This document shows positions 11,385 to 22,850 of a stretch of 64,000 nucleotides of DNA, one piece after another. Positions within the stretch are counted from its first letter, which is position 1. The number at the start of each line of letters is the position of its first letter. Location: assembly GCF_030035675.1 (NCBI RefSeq), contig NC_084499.1:20625953-20689952 (forward strand), read 5' to 3'. The position numbers and the translations under genes are program-made. The notes beneath the pieces were generated by a model, which had not been told where the DNA came from, did no database searches, and was given only the letters and a program-made list of their open reading frames with translations. The stretch is from Rhineura floridana (taxonomy: Eukaryota; Chordata; Lepidosauria; Squamata; Rhineuridae).

Positions 11385-11960
11385 TGTCATCGGTCCTAAA
11401 AGTGCTGTGCTGGCTCCCAGTGAGCTAAAGGGCCCAATTCAAGGTGTTAGTACTAGCATACAAAGCCTTAAATGCCTTGGGAGCCAAATATCTAACAGAG
11501 TGCCTTCTGCAGTATCAACTATCTTGGACCCTATGATGGGCAGGCGAGGCCTTGGTGGTGCTGCCACCAAGCACTGCCCCACTGGTGCTGACCCATGACA
11601 GGGCTTTTTCAGTGGTGGCACCCCGTTTGTGGAATGCCCTTGCCAGTGTGGTGTGTCTGTCTCCATCGCTACTGACTTTCAGGAGGAAGTTGAAATCATT
11701 CCTGTGTACCCAGGCACTGGACGGTTGAAGGACACTCTTCCTGGCAACCCGGAGATCACTGGATGGATTGATGTTTTTAAACTGTAACTGTGCTTTAGAA
11801 TGTTTTTAAACTGCAACTCTGTTTCTAGAATGGGTTTAAACTGTTTTCAGAAGGCTTTCCTTTTTGTTGCTGTTAAATTGTTTTGTTATGTTTGCCACCC
11901 TGGGCTCCTTTGGGAGGAAGGGCGGGGTATAAACTTAATAAGCAAAAAAATTAATAAAAC
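11385..11960 (+). repeat. L2-like LINE 3' end
   Basis: Coding traces read LCWLPVS near the start, then an AFSVVAP-like block near 11605 (GGGCTTTTTCAGTGGTGGCA) and TTCAGGAGGAAGTTGAAATC. The 3' UTR ends GCCACCCTGGGCTCCTTTGG and GGCGGGGTATAAACTTAATA. The copy is decayed and 5'-truncated. Confidence 0.75.
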
Positions 11961-12572
11961 CTGACCTATGGATCATGCTGGCTGGGGCTGATACAAGCTA
12001 CAAGTCCTAAATATGTCGGAGCCAGCCTGCCTCTGAATACCAGTTGCTGGGAATCACAAGAGGGGAGTAGTCGCTGTTGCGCTCAGGTCCTGCTTGCATG
12101 CGTTTCCCATTGGGCCATCTGGTTGGCTGCTGTGAGGACAGGACGCTGGACTACATGGGCCTCCTTTGGCCTGATTCAGCACACTTCTCCCTTACACTCT
12201 CCTTTGCAAAACCTCAAAAACATTTTTAAAAGCTCAAGACAATTTCCACTTCAAAACACACGAAAGAAAGAGAGAGAGAAATCAAAGGACTGCTTCTAGA
12301 AGTCCTGTTGGGACACAGTTCAGCAATGGTCTAATAGATGCTTCAGGGAAGAGAAATGTCTTTAATTGCTGGGGAAGCCAAAGAGGGAGAAAAGGGCTGA
12401 CCGGAGCATCCCTGGAAAAGTGACCCAAAGGGACGGAACCGCAACATGCTGCCTCTGGCTTATCTTCACAGAGTTAGAAGATGGTTTCCAGTGGGGCTTG
12501 TTGGGAGTATTATAGAGGCAACTGAGCTATCCTTGAAAGGGACTTTCACACAAAGGTTAAGCATTGGTACCC

Positions 12573-12655
12573 AGGCTATGGCCTAAAGGCACATGAGGCC
12601 AGCTCCCTGCTGAAGCTAAGCATGGTCAGGTCTGGTCAGTGCCTGGATAGGAGAC
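12573..12655 (+). repeat. 5S-rRNA-like SINE fragment
   Basis: GAAGCTAAGCATGGTCAGGT, followed by TGGTCAGTGCCTGGATAGGAGAC, closely follows the 5S rRNA internal control region (box A AAGCTAAGCAGGGTCGG, intermediate element GGATGGGAG). The first third of 5S RNA is only weakly present and the sequence ends in a TAAATAAA-type tail, so this is a 5S-derived SINE rather than a 5S gene. SINEs with 5S heads are known in vertebrates (SINE3 class, AmnSINE, 5S-Sauria). Confidence 0.7.
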
Positions 12656-13444
12656 TAAATGTAAATAAATGTGTAAATGTAGTAAATAAATAAATTTGGA
12701 TCCTCCATCTCCACCAAGCTCTTACTTTTGGACAGCTCCTGGACATTTCGGACTAAATCCCAGAACAGACTCGCTGCCCCACTAGCATCAGAGCCACCAG
12801 CCTCACTGCCCACAACATCAAGGACCAGAGCTCAGCAGAGCCGGGAAGTTGCCAGGGAGCCAAAAGAGACCTTGCACTCCATCTTGGCTGGTCAATGTCA
12901 GAACACCTGAAATTCTCCTGTTTCATGAGAGTGGGGAAACATCTGACGACTTCCTCACCTCAACAACACATGGCCTCCATTATGCCCACAAGCCAAGCAA
13001 TGAACCAGGCCAAGGAAGGGCAACCTCTTCTAGCCAAAGGCATCGCTGCTCAACAAGAAACTGAGGGCAGGGAGGAGGAGGGCATCCCAAAGGCTATGCA
13101 ACCATTTGGTGCAGGGCCATGGGCTTTTCATCAGTGGAGAGATAACTGAAACCAGACCCCCCCCCTCCTCCCGCCCTAACTTTGGCACAATCCACGGCAC
13201 CAATCAAGTACTTTTCATGATGTCTGAACTATGGATGGACAGCTCAGGCTCATTTCTAATCAGTCAATTCTGCACCAGCTCGTTTGTTAATCTGCAATTT
13301 ATATTGTTAATCTCTACAAAAAAGTCATAGCTGAAGGCATATTCGGATACATAATAAAAACATGCATTTAAGTAAATATTTTGGATAGCACGCAGTGTTT
13401 GTTCTACTCAGCGTAGGCCCATTGGAACTGATGGCGATGATGAA

Positions 13445-13757
13445 GGTCACGTTCAAACCATACATTTGTTCCGCTGTTGTTCCACTTTAAACAGCCATGG
13501 CTTCCCCCAAAGAATCCTGGGAAGGGAAGTTTGTTATGGGTGCTGAGAGGAGACCCCTATTTCCCCTCACAGAGCTACAATTCCCAGGGTGTTGTAACAG
13601 TCAGTTCCTCTTCCTGGAGAACTCTGGAACTGTACCTATATGAGCGGGTCTCCCAGCACCCATAACAAACTACGCTTCCCAGGATTCTTTGAGGGAAGCC
13701 ATGGCTGTTTAAAGTGAAATAATAGAGGAATAAATGCATGGTGTGTATGTGGTCCAT
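13445..13757. mobile_element. palindromic DNA element, family A (nearly full length)
   Basis: The element begins ACCATACATTTGTTCC, passes CACTTTAAACAGCCATGGCT and CAAAGAATCCTGGGAAGG, reaches a midpoint near 13600, then returns in reverse complement to AGCCATGGCTGTTTAAAGTG and AATGCATGGTGTGTATGTGG. Almost the whole length folds on itself. It has no coding capacity and is best described as a non-autonomous inverted-repeat transposon. Confidence 0.8.
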
Positions 13758-14419
13758 TCATTTAGAACCGAGCTGGAATGCACGCATTCCAAAGAGTATA
13801 CTAGTTCAAAATATGCATTTTAATGCATTTCGATAAAGATTGCTTGGTTTTCAGCCAAGAAGGATATCACAGAACTCTGGGGCTGATCAGGTCAGCCCAT
13901 GTCAGAATTCACAGGAATCAAACTCCTCAAACAGCCGCAAGGCCAAACAGAGTGGTGAGCTTACAGTTTTTCCAGGGTTCATGCAGGAGGAACACAGTTG
14001 TCCAGGAGTCTGGGGGATGAAATGTTTATCTCACAATCCAGGACTGCAAATTAGCAGGCTGTTACTAGACCTAAGCCTAGCTTAGCACGCCCCGGATATA
14101 TGATCAGCCTGACAAACGACAGCTGTTTTGCTTTGCTGGCAAAGTGTCAGCTGAGAGAGAATTAGCCAAAGCAGTTTTGGAAATGGGAACTTCGCCCAGG
14201 GGTGGGGTGGGGGTGAGGTCTCCAAGCTGGTAATATTTTAGTGCCCTTCATTTTTACACTTGATCAAATTATCTGGGACAGAATCATTGGGGCCCACAGA
14301 TACGTCCAATGTATTGCCTAGACAGTTCTTAAGATTTATCGCCTGCTACATCTGGTCGCTTATGTTAAGTGGACGTTAAGCAGATTTAATCACTTACTTG
14401 GCAGTACGGGAGGGAGAAT

Positions 14420-14590
14420 ACATAGGGAGCTGCCTTATACCGAATCAGGCCATTGATGCATCTAGCTCAATATGGTCGACACTGACTGGCAGCAGCTGTC
14501 CAGAGTTCCAGAGAGAACGCCCTCTCCCAGCCCTACCTGGAGATGCTGCCGGAGATTGAAACTGGGCCAGGTAACTCTGAGGCAGGCATT
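14420..14590 (-). repeat. MIR-like SINE, minus orientation
   Basis: GGGAGCTGCCTTATACCGAA, GACACTGACTGGCAGCAGCT and CCCTACCTGGAGATGCTGCC are present. The tRNA-like head at the right end is degraded. Confidence 0.8.
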
Positions 14591-15259
14591 TCTCCCACAC
14601 ATGGACCACTTTGTCACTCGCGGTGCAAGAGGCATGGAAGACTTGACAGCTTGCAGAGGAGGCTGCCTGTCTCTGCTTGAGTCACTGCTCTGAGCTCAAC
14701 TTGTACCGCTGAGGAGACATGTTCAGAGCAGTGACTTATGCAGTCGTACAGGAGATTTGGCTTAGTGGTGGGCTGAGCACTTAATTCTGTCTGCCACCTC
14801 AGTCTCCTTTCCTGTAGATTTTCTGTGGCTTTTTTAAAAAACCAGTGAAAAGCCCACATTTAAATGGCACATTATCTTGTACAGGCTGCATTCCCATGAA
14901 ATATGCATTAACATAAAATACAGGAGCTTTAATGCATTCATCTGTAAAAGATGCATCTTGTACATACAAAACGTATCTTTGTGTGCATATTTGGCACCCT
15001 GAAGCTGCATCGCAAAATCCAGGAGAAGTGCATTATCCAGGCTGGGAGTTGCGTTCCGATCCACCAGCAAGTTCAGGAGTGGCAGATTGGGTCAATTTGC
15101 CGCAAAAAGCCGAACCAACGAATTCCTCCCCTGCCCCCATATATCCCTTGTCGGGGGTTTCTACAAGCAGTAAACCTTTCAAGTGTGCCTCCCCATGCAC
15201 AAGACAGGGCTTGCTGCTAAAGATTTGTAATTATTAGCACGGTGGAGAAACACTATCGC

Positions 15260-15660
15260 ATATAAGAACTTAACAGCCCTGCTGGATCGGGCCAAAGGGA
15301 GCCCATCTAGTCCAGCCTCCTGTTCTCAGTGGCCAACAAGATGCCCAGAAGCAGGTCCTGAGCTGTTCCTCACCATCTGGTGCTCAGGGATACACTTCCC
15401 CTGGGCATGGAGGTTCTGCTATTGCAATAGACCTCCATAAGGAGAGTCCTGCTGGATCACACTAAAGGCCCCAATGGGAACCCCACGAACAGGACTTGAG
15501 CGCAACAGCATTCTCCCCAGTTTTGATCTGCAACTGCTATCCTGAGGCATATTTCCTCCGACAGTGGAAGAGAGCATAGCCATTGTGGCTAGCAGCCACT
15601 GATCGCCTTGTCCTCCAGGAGGTTGCATAAGGCCAGCCAAGTTGGAGGCCATCTCCACCT
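15260..15660 (-). repeat. CR1-like LINE 3' UTR fragments
   Basis: GCCCATCTAGTCCAGCCTCC followed by TGCCCAGAAGCAGGTCCTGA is the reverse complement of the LINE 3' UTR seen at 9360-9570. A second, overlapping piece (from about 15440) repeats part of it, so two copies or a rearranged copy are present. Confidence 0.7.
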
Positions 15661-16408
15661 CTTCTGGGATCTAATTTCACAGGAGCGTTAGCAGGGCAGG
15701 TTCCACCTAGCAGGGAATTAAATGTGGCAGGGGGCCTCCGTGATGTATAGCAAGTGCCCTCTCTCCTTTAACAAGCTGCAAGCATCAAGGAAGAACCACA
15801 ACAGAAAGCAAATGGAAAAGGAGCCAATCGTGGGCGTCTGCCAGGAGGAAGGACATCTCCCACTCTGGGCCACCTAAATCAGGAGGTAATGAGACGGTTT
15901 CTGGATGAGCCAACACATTTCTTTTCCTTAAGAAAACATAAACCAGGTTATAAGTCAGAAGAGAAGCGTCCCAGGAAACGGAGCCTTCTGCCAAATAAAT
16001 TGCGCTGCCTCATTATGCGCTCTGGAAAAACGCGCACACACTCTTTCCCCCCAGTTCATGCTGTATTTTAGATGAGGCTATAAAACATCAGAGAGAAGAC
16101 ACCACAGCCAGCTTCGGAGGGCCGCTTCCAGGACAGGGAGACACAACTCAAAAAGCAGTGTCATTTTGGATAGAGACAAAAAAAAATGTTTTGTGTGCCT
16201 GGGACACTTCTAGGGGGGGGGGCATAAATTTAAAGTTGCATGCAAATGTTACCATTACCGATCACATATGGGAGGGGCATGGAACCTCAGGCCCAGGGAC
16301 TTAATATGGCCCTTCAGGACTCCCTGTCTGGCCCTCAGGACACCCTCCAGACCACATCCCTCAACGACCCTGATCTGCACCCTGCTTTTGCTGGTTGGAA
16401 GATACCCT

Positions 16409-16673
16409 TGAATACTCCGTGGAATTATTGGTTCGGTGTCGAGATGCGAAGGCCCAGAGGAGAGGCTGTGTCTTCCCTCCTTTTGCACGGTGGCTGAATT
16501 TTGCAAGCTAGCAATCATGGTAGCATTGACCAAAAGGTCGATAACAAGGCAACCTGGGCTTTGAACCCTTGCGCTTCTCTGCTCCAACCCCATCACCCAC
16601 TGCATCATCCTTTTTCCAATAACAACCTTCCGGGGGGGGGAGAATTCCTTGGGGGATTTGTAGCAAATTTGTT
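16409..16673 (+). repeat. unclassified repeat, copy 1 of an inverted pair
   Basis: This matches, in reverse complement, 19209-19484 over about 265 bases with what looks like roughly 90% identity. Shared blocks include GAGATGCGAAGGCCCAGAGG, TTTTGCACGGTGGCTGAATT and TTTTTCCAATAACAACCTTC. Neither copy has a convincing open frame or clear terminal repeats, and homology stops near GCAAATTTGT on one side. Confidence 0.7.
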
Positions 16674-16699
16674 GTGTCTGAGTATGGAGGTTTCAGGCA

Positions 16700-16790
16700 A
16701 GGGTCTCTCTCCCTCCCAGGAGATGCTGGCAGGGGCCGAACCTGGACCCTACTGCATGCAAAGCAAGCGCTCTACTGCTGAGCTATAGCC
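16700..16790 (-). repeat. MIR-like SINE head fragment
   Basis: CAGGAGATGCTGGCAGGGGC, then TGCATGCAAAGCAAGCGCTC and TACTGCTGAGCTATAGCC is the reverse complement of the tRNA-like head of the MIR-like SINE. Confidence 0.75.
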
Positions 16791-16964
16791 GTTCTTAGTG
16801 AGTATGGAACCTTTTTCAGCTCAGGGCATGAAAAGGGGCAGGCATGCCGGTGGTGGGTATGGCCAGAGGTGAAAGGCAGCCAAGCACATGATGCAACCCC
16901 TCCCTGGACGCAGTGGGCTGCACTCTAGCAATGAAAAACAAATCCAGAGCTTTCTACACACACA

Positions 16965-17470
16965 CACACACCACCACTTTCTCTGCACTCCTGAAGAACT
17001 GCAATGAAATTGCTGCCCACGTGATATTCGCCCCGTCTGCTTGAGATCGAGGATGGTGGTCCCACACCGACTGTGCTCCAACGGCTCAAGAGCTGGAGCA
17101 ACGAATGTCCCCGGGCCTTTCTCTCCCTGGCTGTGTTGTGCAAAGTTCCTCAGTTCCTCTGATATTTCTGGAGGGGACTTTTTTTTTCCCCTGGAGGCCA
17201 GCTTTGCGAGACCCTTTTCAGACTGAAGGCCGCACTCCCTCCCAGACAACCTTCTGAGGCTGCATACAATGGATGTAAATTTTGTCTTTGCACAATAGCC
17301 GGTGTCCTACATGGGCTGTGGACACCCCTCTCTTTCCTCCATCCTGGCAATCACCATTCAAGGACTCATGCCCGCCAGACAAAAATGCTCAAAGGATGGG
17401 TGAGGGGCATGGCCTCTAGAGAGTCCCGAGGGCCGAACAGAGAGACTTAGAGGGCCGCACTCAGTTTCCC
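16965..17470 (-). repeat. unclassified dispersed repeat, family D (long copy)
   Basis: Read on the minus strand it parallels 57512-58120: a GCGGCCCTC-containing front, a GGAAAGAGAGGGGTGTCC block, then CAGTCTGAAAAGGGTCTCGC, CCAGAAATATCAGAGGAACT and TTGGAGCACAGTCGGTGTGG. The two share order over about 500 bases with clear divergence, so this is a genuine dispersed family, possibly an old DNA transposon. Confidence 0.65.
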
Positions 17471-18009
17471 AGCCCACCTGAGCTCACACTCCAGGAGCAA
17501 CACTTTGGCTGTCGATCTAAGCCACTGTCCAACTGCTGTCTCCAACACATCAACTCGCACCCGGTTCACAGCTCTCGCCAGTGTGCACGGTCTGGGGTTC
17601 AGCCTTCCAGAACTGATGACCTCCACAGCCCCCACCCTGCCACACACACATATCCATTCCCTCCTCCGGACGCAGCTACAAAACTGTGCTCTTTTTTCCC
17701 TCCTTTACAGTGTCAGGAGAGAGAGGGAACGCATAAATATTTCAAGGGAAAGTTGTAAAGCTTTCCTTGCAGAGAGGTGGTGATTGTGCAGATAAGGGAG
17801 GCTTCTTTACTGGCCTGAGGTTGGGGGAGGGAGCATCAGACGAGCTAGAATTATATTGTCCCAAGTGTCTTGTCTTTCCCGCTTCACCACTGGCTGGTTT
17901 CTTTTTTGGGGGGTGGGGTGGAGGAGAGAATAATCTTCTTAATGACTCTTTCCTGGCAGAAGAAGGTGAATCTGAGAGGGAGCTCTGTGTCTTTGTGACT
18001 GGGACTGTT

Positions 18010-18230
18010 GTTCAGTAATCACCTTGCCTGCTGCTGCCCTCGGAGCCATAATTATCGCTTTCTGTGCCAGGAAATTTCCTCCATGCCCCAGTCAAAAAGA
18101 AATAAGTAATTACACAAGTTTCTTCTTTTTTTAAAAGCAGCATTTAACGTGTCCTTTAAAAGAATAAAACAAAACCTCCGAAGCAATCAGCCACATTGAT
18201 TACACAGACAGAGAGGCTGCTTGTGTCTAT
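18010..18230. promoter_or_regulatory. candidate intronic regulatory region (unique sequence)
   Basis: About 220 repeat-free bases contain CATAATTATCGC, AAGTAATTACACAAG and CAGCCACATTGATTACACAG, homeodomain-like cores. Inference only. Confidence 0.22.
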
Positions 18231-18239
18231 CTAGACCTC

Positions 18240-18490
18240 AGAATGCCCACAGGCCACGCCCCGTCTCTACGCAGGCGACGCCCCTCACTGGCCTGGCTTG
18301 GGACTTCACCTGGCTGGCATGTTCCCTTGAACTCCAATAATGCCTTTTGCTTGCCTAGATAGAGAATACAGAGGGGTGTGTATAGAAACCAGCCTACTGT
18401 GCAAAGGTAAAACCTACATCCATTGCTCCGCCCACTTTTGCTTCTGGCCCCGCCCACTGCTGGCACGTGGTCCACCAAAAGTGGCCCAGA
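18240..18490 (+). repeat. unclassified dispersed repeat, family D (fragment)
   Basis: The CCTTGAACTCCAATAATGCC, CTTGCCTAGATAGAGAATAC, ATTGCTCCGCCCACTTTTGC and TTCTGGCCCCGCCCACTGC blocks match the front half of the 57512-58120 copy and the piece at 27040-27170. Confidence 0.6.
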
Positions 18491-18554
18491 ACTGATCGGT
18501 CCTTGGGCTGGGGAAAAAAATGTTCCCCTTCCCGGCTTAGACTCTTTAAATGCT

Positions 18555-18705
18555 TAAAGCAGGCATGGGGCACCTTTGGCCCTCCAGATGTTACTGAACT
18601 ACAACTCCCATCAGCCCCAGTCAGCAAGCATGCCCAATGGTCAGAGATGATGGGAGTTGTGGTTCCGCAACATTCGGAGGGCCAAAGGTTCCCCATATCT
18701 GGTTT
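18555..18705. mobile_element. short palindromic DNA element, family B (full)
   Basis: The left end GGCACCTTTGGCCCTCCAGA and the right end CGGAGGGCCAAAGGTTCCCC are inverted. Inside, ACAACTCCCATCAGCCCCAG is answered by GATGGGAGTTGTGGTT. It is the cleanest copy of this roughly 145-base hAT-like miniature element in the window. Confidence 0.75.
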
Positions 18706-19208
18706 AAAGACTGGCATGGGGGAGTGGTTAGAGATGGACTTTTCCATCCCCCTCTGTAATTCTTTCCCAAAACTGTTTTTTATTTTTATGACCACAGGAA
18801 GGGATCAGCTGAAACCAGAGTTTGCCATGCCATAGAGAGGGAAAACGGGATGGACATTCCTGGGCTTCGCTCTGAATTTGCAAACCACAGCTCCGGTGGA
18901 ACTAGCGTGAACATCTGGGTTTTTCTGTGTCTGACTCACACACACACACCCATTTAGTACTGGCTCAGTACTAAATGGCTGAGAAAGTACTTTACATTAT
19001 TAAAGATACTGGGGAGGGGGGTGTCTTCATTTTATTAGAAGTCATGGGGTGGGTGGAGGGTAAAAACAACATTTTAATTCATTATTAGAGGGTCTCTGGA
19101 ATTTCACTGAATCTAACCGAGTAGCATTGTTGAATTCCCAGTCCTCAGGGGATAGACTCTCTCATTACGTCCAAACCGCCCAATAGCAGATTATATTAAG
19201 GAGGACGT

Positions 19209-19484
19209 GACAAATTTGCTATAAATCCCCCAAGCAATTCTTTTTTTCCCCCTGGAAGGTTGTTATTGGAAAAAGGATGATGTAGTGGGCGATGGGGGGG
19301 GGGGAGGAGGAGAGAAGCGCAAGGGTTCAAAGCCCAGGTTGCGTGGTTATTGACCTTTTGGTCAATGCTAACATGATTGCTAGCTTGCAAAATTCAGCCA
19401 CCGTGCAAAAGGAGGGAAGACACAGCCTCTCCTCTGGGCCTTCGCATCTCGACACCGAACCAATAAGTCCACAGAGTATTCCAA
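19209..19484 (-). repeat. unclassified repeat, copy 2 of an inverted pair
   Basis: This is the reverse-complement partner of 16409-16673, about 2.5 kb away, with small length differences in G/C runs. It reads GGTTGTTATTGGAAAAAGGA and CAAAATTCAGCCACCGTGCA. Whether it is a local inverted duplication or two insertions of one family cannot be told without a genome search. Confidence 0.7.
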
Positions 19485-19582
19485 ATCTCTTCTTTGGCTT
19501 GGTACAGAAATCAGACAAAGATCCACCTTTTTCCCCCTAACAGAGCTCAGCCAGATGCCTCCCACAAGCTACAAATAGTTGC

Positions 19583-19705
19583 CCCTGACTGTTTGTTTCT
19601 GGCATCATTGGTATCCCTGATTGTTTATCCCCAGCATCACCGCTGCCCCTGATTGTTTGTCCCCAACATCACCGCTATCCCTGATTGTTTGTTCATATCA
19701 CTGGG
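19583..19705 (+). repeat. 32-bp tandem repeat (about 3.8 copies)
   Basis: CCCTGA followed by CTGTTTGT or TTGTTTGT recurs at 19583, 19615, 19647 and 19679, exactly 32 bases apart. The unit includes CCCCAGCATCACCGC. It lies next to copy 2 of the inverted pair. Confidence 0.85.
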
Positions 19706-20044
19706 TATTCAGAGGTAGACTGCCTCTGAAGACAGAAGCTCCATTCTTAGCTATCGTGGCTCATAGATATCCTTGGCCTTCTCCTCCCTGAATCAGATTC
19801 CTCTCTCTCCCTCTCTTCCTCTCCCTCCCCCTCTCTCTTTGTAAACCTTTTTAAATTGGTGGCCAGCATCCTATCCCTAAGGCAATGAATTCCACAAGTC
19901 TCTTTGTGTTGCATCATAGCCTGCTTCCTGGTCTTTATCTTGACCCAATCATTACCCTGCCAGAGACAGCAGCCAAGACTGTAGAAGGGAAAAACGCAAA
20001 CGCTGCATCAAGTTTAGCATTTCACTCATCATAACCACTCTCAG

Positions 20045-20220
20045 GCAATTTCATAGAATCTTAGACTTGGCAGGGAGCCTTGTAAGGTCCTCTAGTCCAG
20101 CCCCAGATACAGGGAATCCAGAAAGAGAGCGAACCTCTGCTTGGAGACTTCCAGAGGGACAGAGTTGATCACCCCTCTAAGTGACCAGTTCCATTGAGGG
20201 ACTAGTCTTACTGGTAAGAA
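20045..20220 (-). repeat. LINE 3' UTR fragment (CR1-like, second subfamily)
   Basis: TCATAGAATCTTAGACTTGG followed by GGTCCTCTAGTCCAGCCCC is the reverse complement of a common sauropsid CR1-like 3' end. A related piece is at 29000-29260. Confidence 0.65.
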
Positions 20221-20404
20221 ATATCCCAGCCCTTGAGGAGCGAGTAGAACAGGGTCCCTGTGAGCTGTGGCTGGGGAGAGTCCCGAGGGCCAAACAGAGA
20301 GGACTGGAGGGCCGCATTTGGTCTCCCCGGTCTGACGCTCCCTACCTCTGTGTGGAAGTATTGCATTTATGAAGCCACACTCCCACCATCAAAACAAGAG
20401 ACCC

Positions 20405-20443
20405 CCTACACACACACATACACAAGCACACACACACACACTT
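20405..20443. repeat. (CA)n-rich microsatellite, interrupted
   Basis: CA dinucleotides are broken by ATACACAAG, about 39 bases long. Confidence 0.9.
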
Positions 20444-21104
20444 TTGTATGGAACACATATCCTGCCCCAAAACTCCATCATAGTTAAAGATTTGTTAATA
20501 ATAATTAATTCTAATAGTAATATCGACCTCACTACCCACAGTTGATAAGCAACCCCCAAACTAGCTTGGAGAGGGTTAAGAGATCTTGGCTCCCGCCTCA
20601 AGAATTTCACCTCACTTTATAGTCCACTGTCAGACACAAACAGACACAGCAACATTATACTTCCTGTTGCGCATTTTGGCCAGGGCAGCCGCTTCTGATC
20701 CAGCAAAAGTTCAAAAGTGGGGGAGTGAGGGAGAGAAAGAGAGCCTCCTTGTCCGCAGCGAGCAAGACACAGAACTATGAAAAGGTCCACCCAGGGCGGA
20801 GCAGCTCTCACTCAACAAAACACATGGCACAGCACTTGCAGATTTGCTTTGCATTAATATTATTATTGTTTTAAAGGACCCAGAAAGAGACTGAAGACAA
20901 TACGGACCCCATTCGGCCCACTGTTCTATTGCCAACGGGCACAGCAGCAGGCAGCGGTCTCGTGGCAGGCTTGCAAGAAGGGTATGAAGGCAATGGTCAT
21001 CCCTGTCACCTCCCCCCGCAGCATGCAGAGGTAGACTGCCTCTGCACATGAAGGTTCTGCTCAGCTGGTCATTGCAAATGATTGTGGTTCTCCATGAAAC
21101 TGCT

Positions 21105-21560
21105 CAAACCAGGGAGTTGTTAGGAGACCCCCCCCCAGTTCCCCTCATAAATCTACAATTCCCAGAGTTCTCTGGGAAGAGGGACTGACTGTTAAACCAC
21201 TGTGCCAACTGTTGCTCTGTGAGGGGAATTGGCGTAGTGGTTAAAGTGTTGGACTACGTCCTGGGAGACCAGGGTTTGAGCCCCCACACCGCCATGAAGC
21301 TCCCTGGGTGACCTTGGGCCGGTCACTGCCTCTCAGCCTCAGAGGGAGGCAATGGTAAACCCCTTCTGAATACCGCTTACCATGAAAACCCTATTCATGG
21401 GGTCACCATAAGTCGGGATCGACTTAAAGGCAGTCCATTTCCATTTTCAACAACTCCCAGCACCCTTTACAATCTACACTTTCAGAATTCTTTCAGGGAA
21501 GCCTTGACTGTTTAAAGTGGAATAATAGTGGAATAAATGTATGGTGTGAATGTGGCCAGA
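21105..21560. mobile_element. palindromic DNA element, family A, split by a SINE
   Basis: The left part (21110-21235) reads GGGAGTTGTTAGGAGACCCC and AATTCCCAGAGTTCTCTGGG and ends CTCTGTGAGGGGAAT. The element resumes near 21450 with CAACTCCCAGCACCCTTTAC and ends TGTATGGTGTGAATGTGGCC. The interruption is a tRNA SINE, so the SINE is the younger of the two. Confidence 0.75.
21232..21448 (+). repeat. tRNA-derived SINE inserted in a family A element
   Basis: GGCGTAGTGGTTAAAGTGTT and GACCAGGGTTTGAGCCCCCA form A- and B-box-like regions. The body has GCCATGAAGCTCCCTGGGTG, and the 3' part has ACCGCTTACCATGAAAACCC and GTCGGGATCGACTTAAAGGC. A reverse-oriented relative with the same 3' part lies at 62320-62540. 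Confidence 0.8.
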
Positions 21561-21929
21561 GAACGAATGAATGAGAATGAACAGACTGGCCTTTCATGGA
21601 CCAGCAGTTAAGCTAACAGATCCAAGCACACATGAACCAGCTAGATATTGACTCCACCAGCCAGAGGGCCTCGCTCATTACTGGAGTCAAATATCTTCTC
21701 TTCCCCCACCCCAGCACTCCTCACATCTGTAAAAATGTAGCTGTGCTTAAACTGCCCGCAATAACATTTCCATGTTCTAGACTGCCAGGGAGGGATTTCA
21801 GGTAGCATTGTTTCATTCATATATTTGCGGGATTTTTAGCCTGTTCTTTGCCGCAAATGTTGGCATACTTAAAAAAAAAACACCACACACACAATAAAAG
21901 CAACTAAGTATTGCATAAAACAAAGAAGA

Positions 21930-22110
21930 TGCCTTATTACCAAGTCGGCCCATCGAGCTCAGCAGGGTGTACACTGGCTGGCAGCAGCACTCTCCCTAGC
22001 CCTACCTGGAGATGGCACTGGGGATTGAACTTGGAGCCCTCAGCCTGCAAGGCAGGTGCTCCACCACGGAGCTACGGCCCTTCCTCCAAAAACAAATTAA
22101 GGTTCTAGTC
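21930..22110 (-). repeat. MIR-like SINE, minus orientation
   Basis: GATGCCTTATTACCAAGTCG, ACACTGGCTGGCAGCAGCAC, CCCTACCTGGAGATGGCACT and the head GCAGGTGCTCCACCACGGAG are all recognisable. Confidence 0.8.
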
Positions 22111-22664
22111 CAGCATACGGATGACACTGCCCCTTGCTCCAGACTGATAAATTGGGGGGACAGCACTCGATTTAGCAGCTACAGAGTTTCTGCCGTTTGC
22201 CTCAACCTGCAAGCTCATCAACTTACAAGATACGTATAGACGGTCAGTTCTTCCAAAACTGTGTGCGTACACAAACATACACACACACATGCCTTGCAAA
22301 CCTGTGCAAAATGAGGAACTGAAACTTTCATTCAGACTCGCTCTGGCTTCAGAGACTGGTCACTTCCCCGAAGCAAAGCTGAGATTCTCAGCTGAACGCT
22401 ACACCTTGCAAGGCACATGCTGGGTTTATTTCTGGGCTCCTGTGAGCCTCCCCCTCTCTCCCACCCCCACCCAAAGACACAAATCCTGGCATTGATTTGC
22501 AATTCATTAAGGACTACGGTAATCAGTAACAAACCAGACAGCTACTTTCACAGAAACTTCCTGGGTTCAAGGCAGAGATGGGCACCCTCCAGTCCGTGGG
22601 CCTAATTAGAGCTGTCAGGCCTTCCTGTTTTGCAAATTCTTTTGCAAAACTATTGTGTAAATAG

Positions 22665-22850
22665 TTAGGAACATGGGAAGACACCTGATACCGAGTCAGA
22701 CCATTGGTCCATGTAGCTCAATACTGCATACACTGATGCACAGCAGCTCTCCAGGGTGTCAGGCAGGGGATGTTTCCAGCCCTACCAGGAAATGCCGGAA
22801 ACTGAATCTGGGACTTCCCGAGACCTTTTGATCCTCTGCCACTGAGCTAA
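22665..22850 (-). repeat. MIR-like SINE, minus orientation
   Basis: AGGAACATGGGAAGACACCT and ACCGAGTCAGACCATTGGTC start the reverse-complement 3' end. The head ends near TCCTCTGCCACTGAGCTAAC. Confidence 0.8.
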
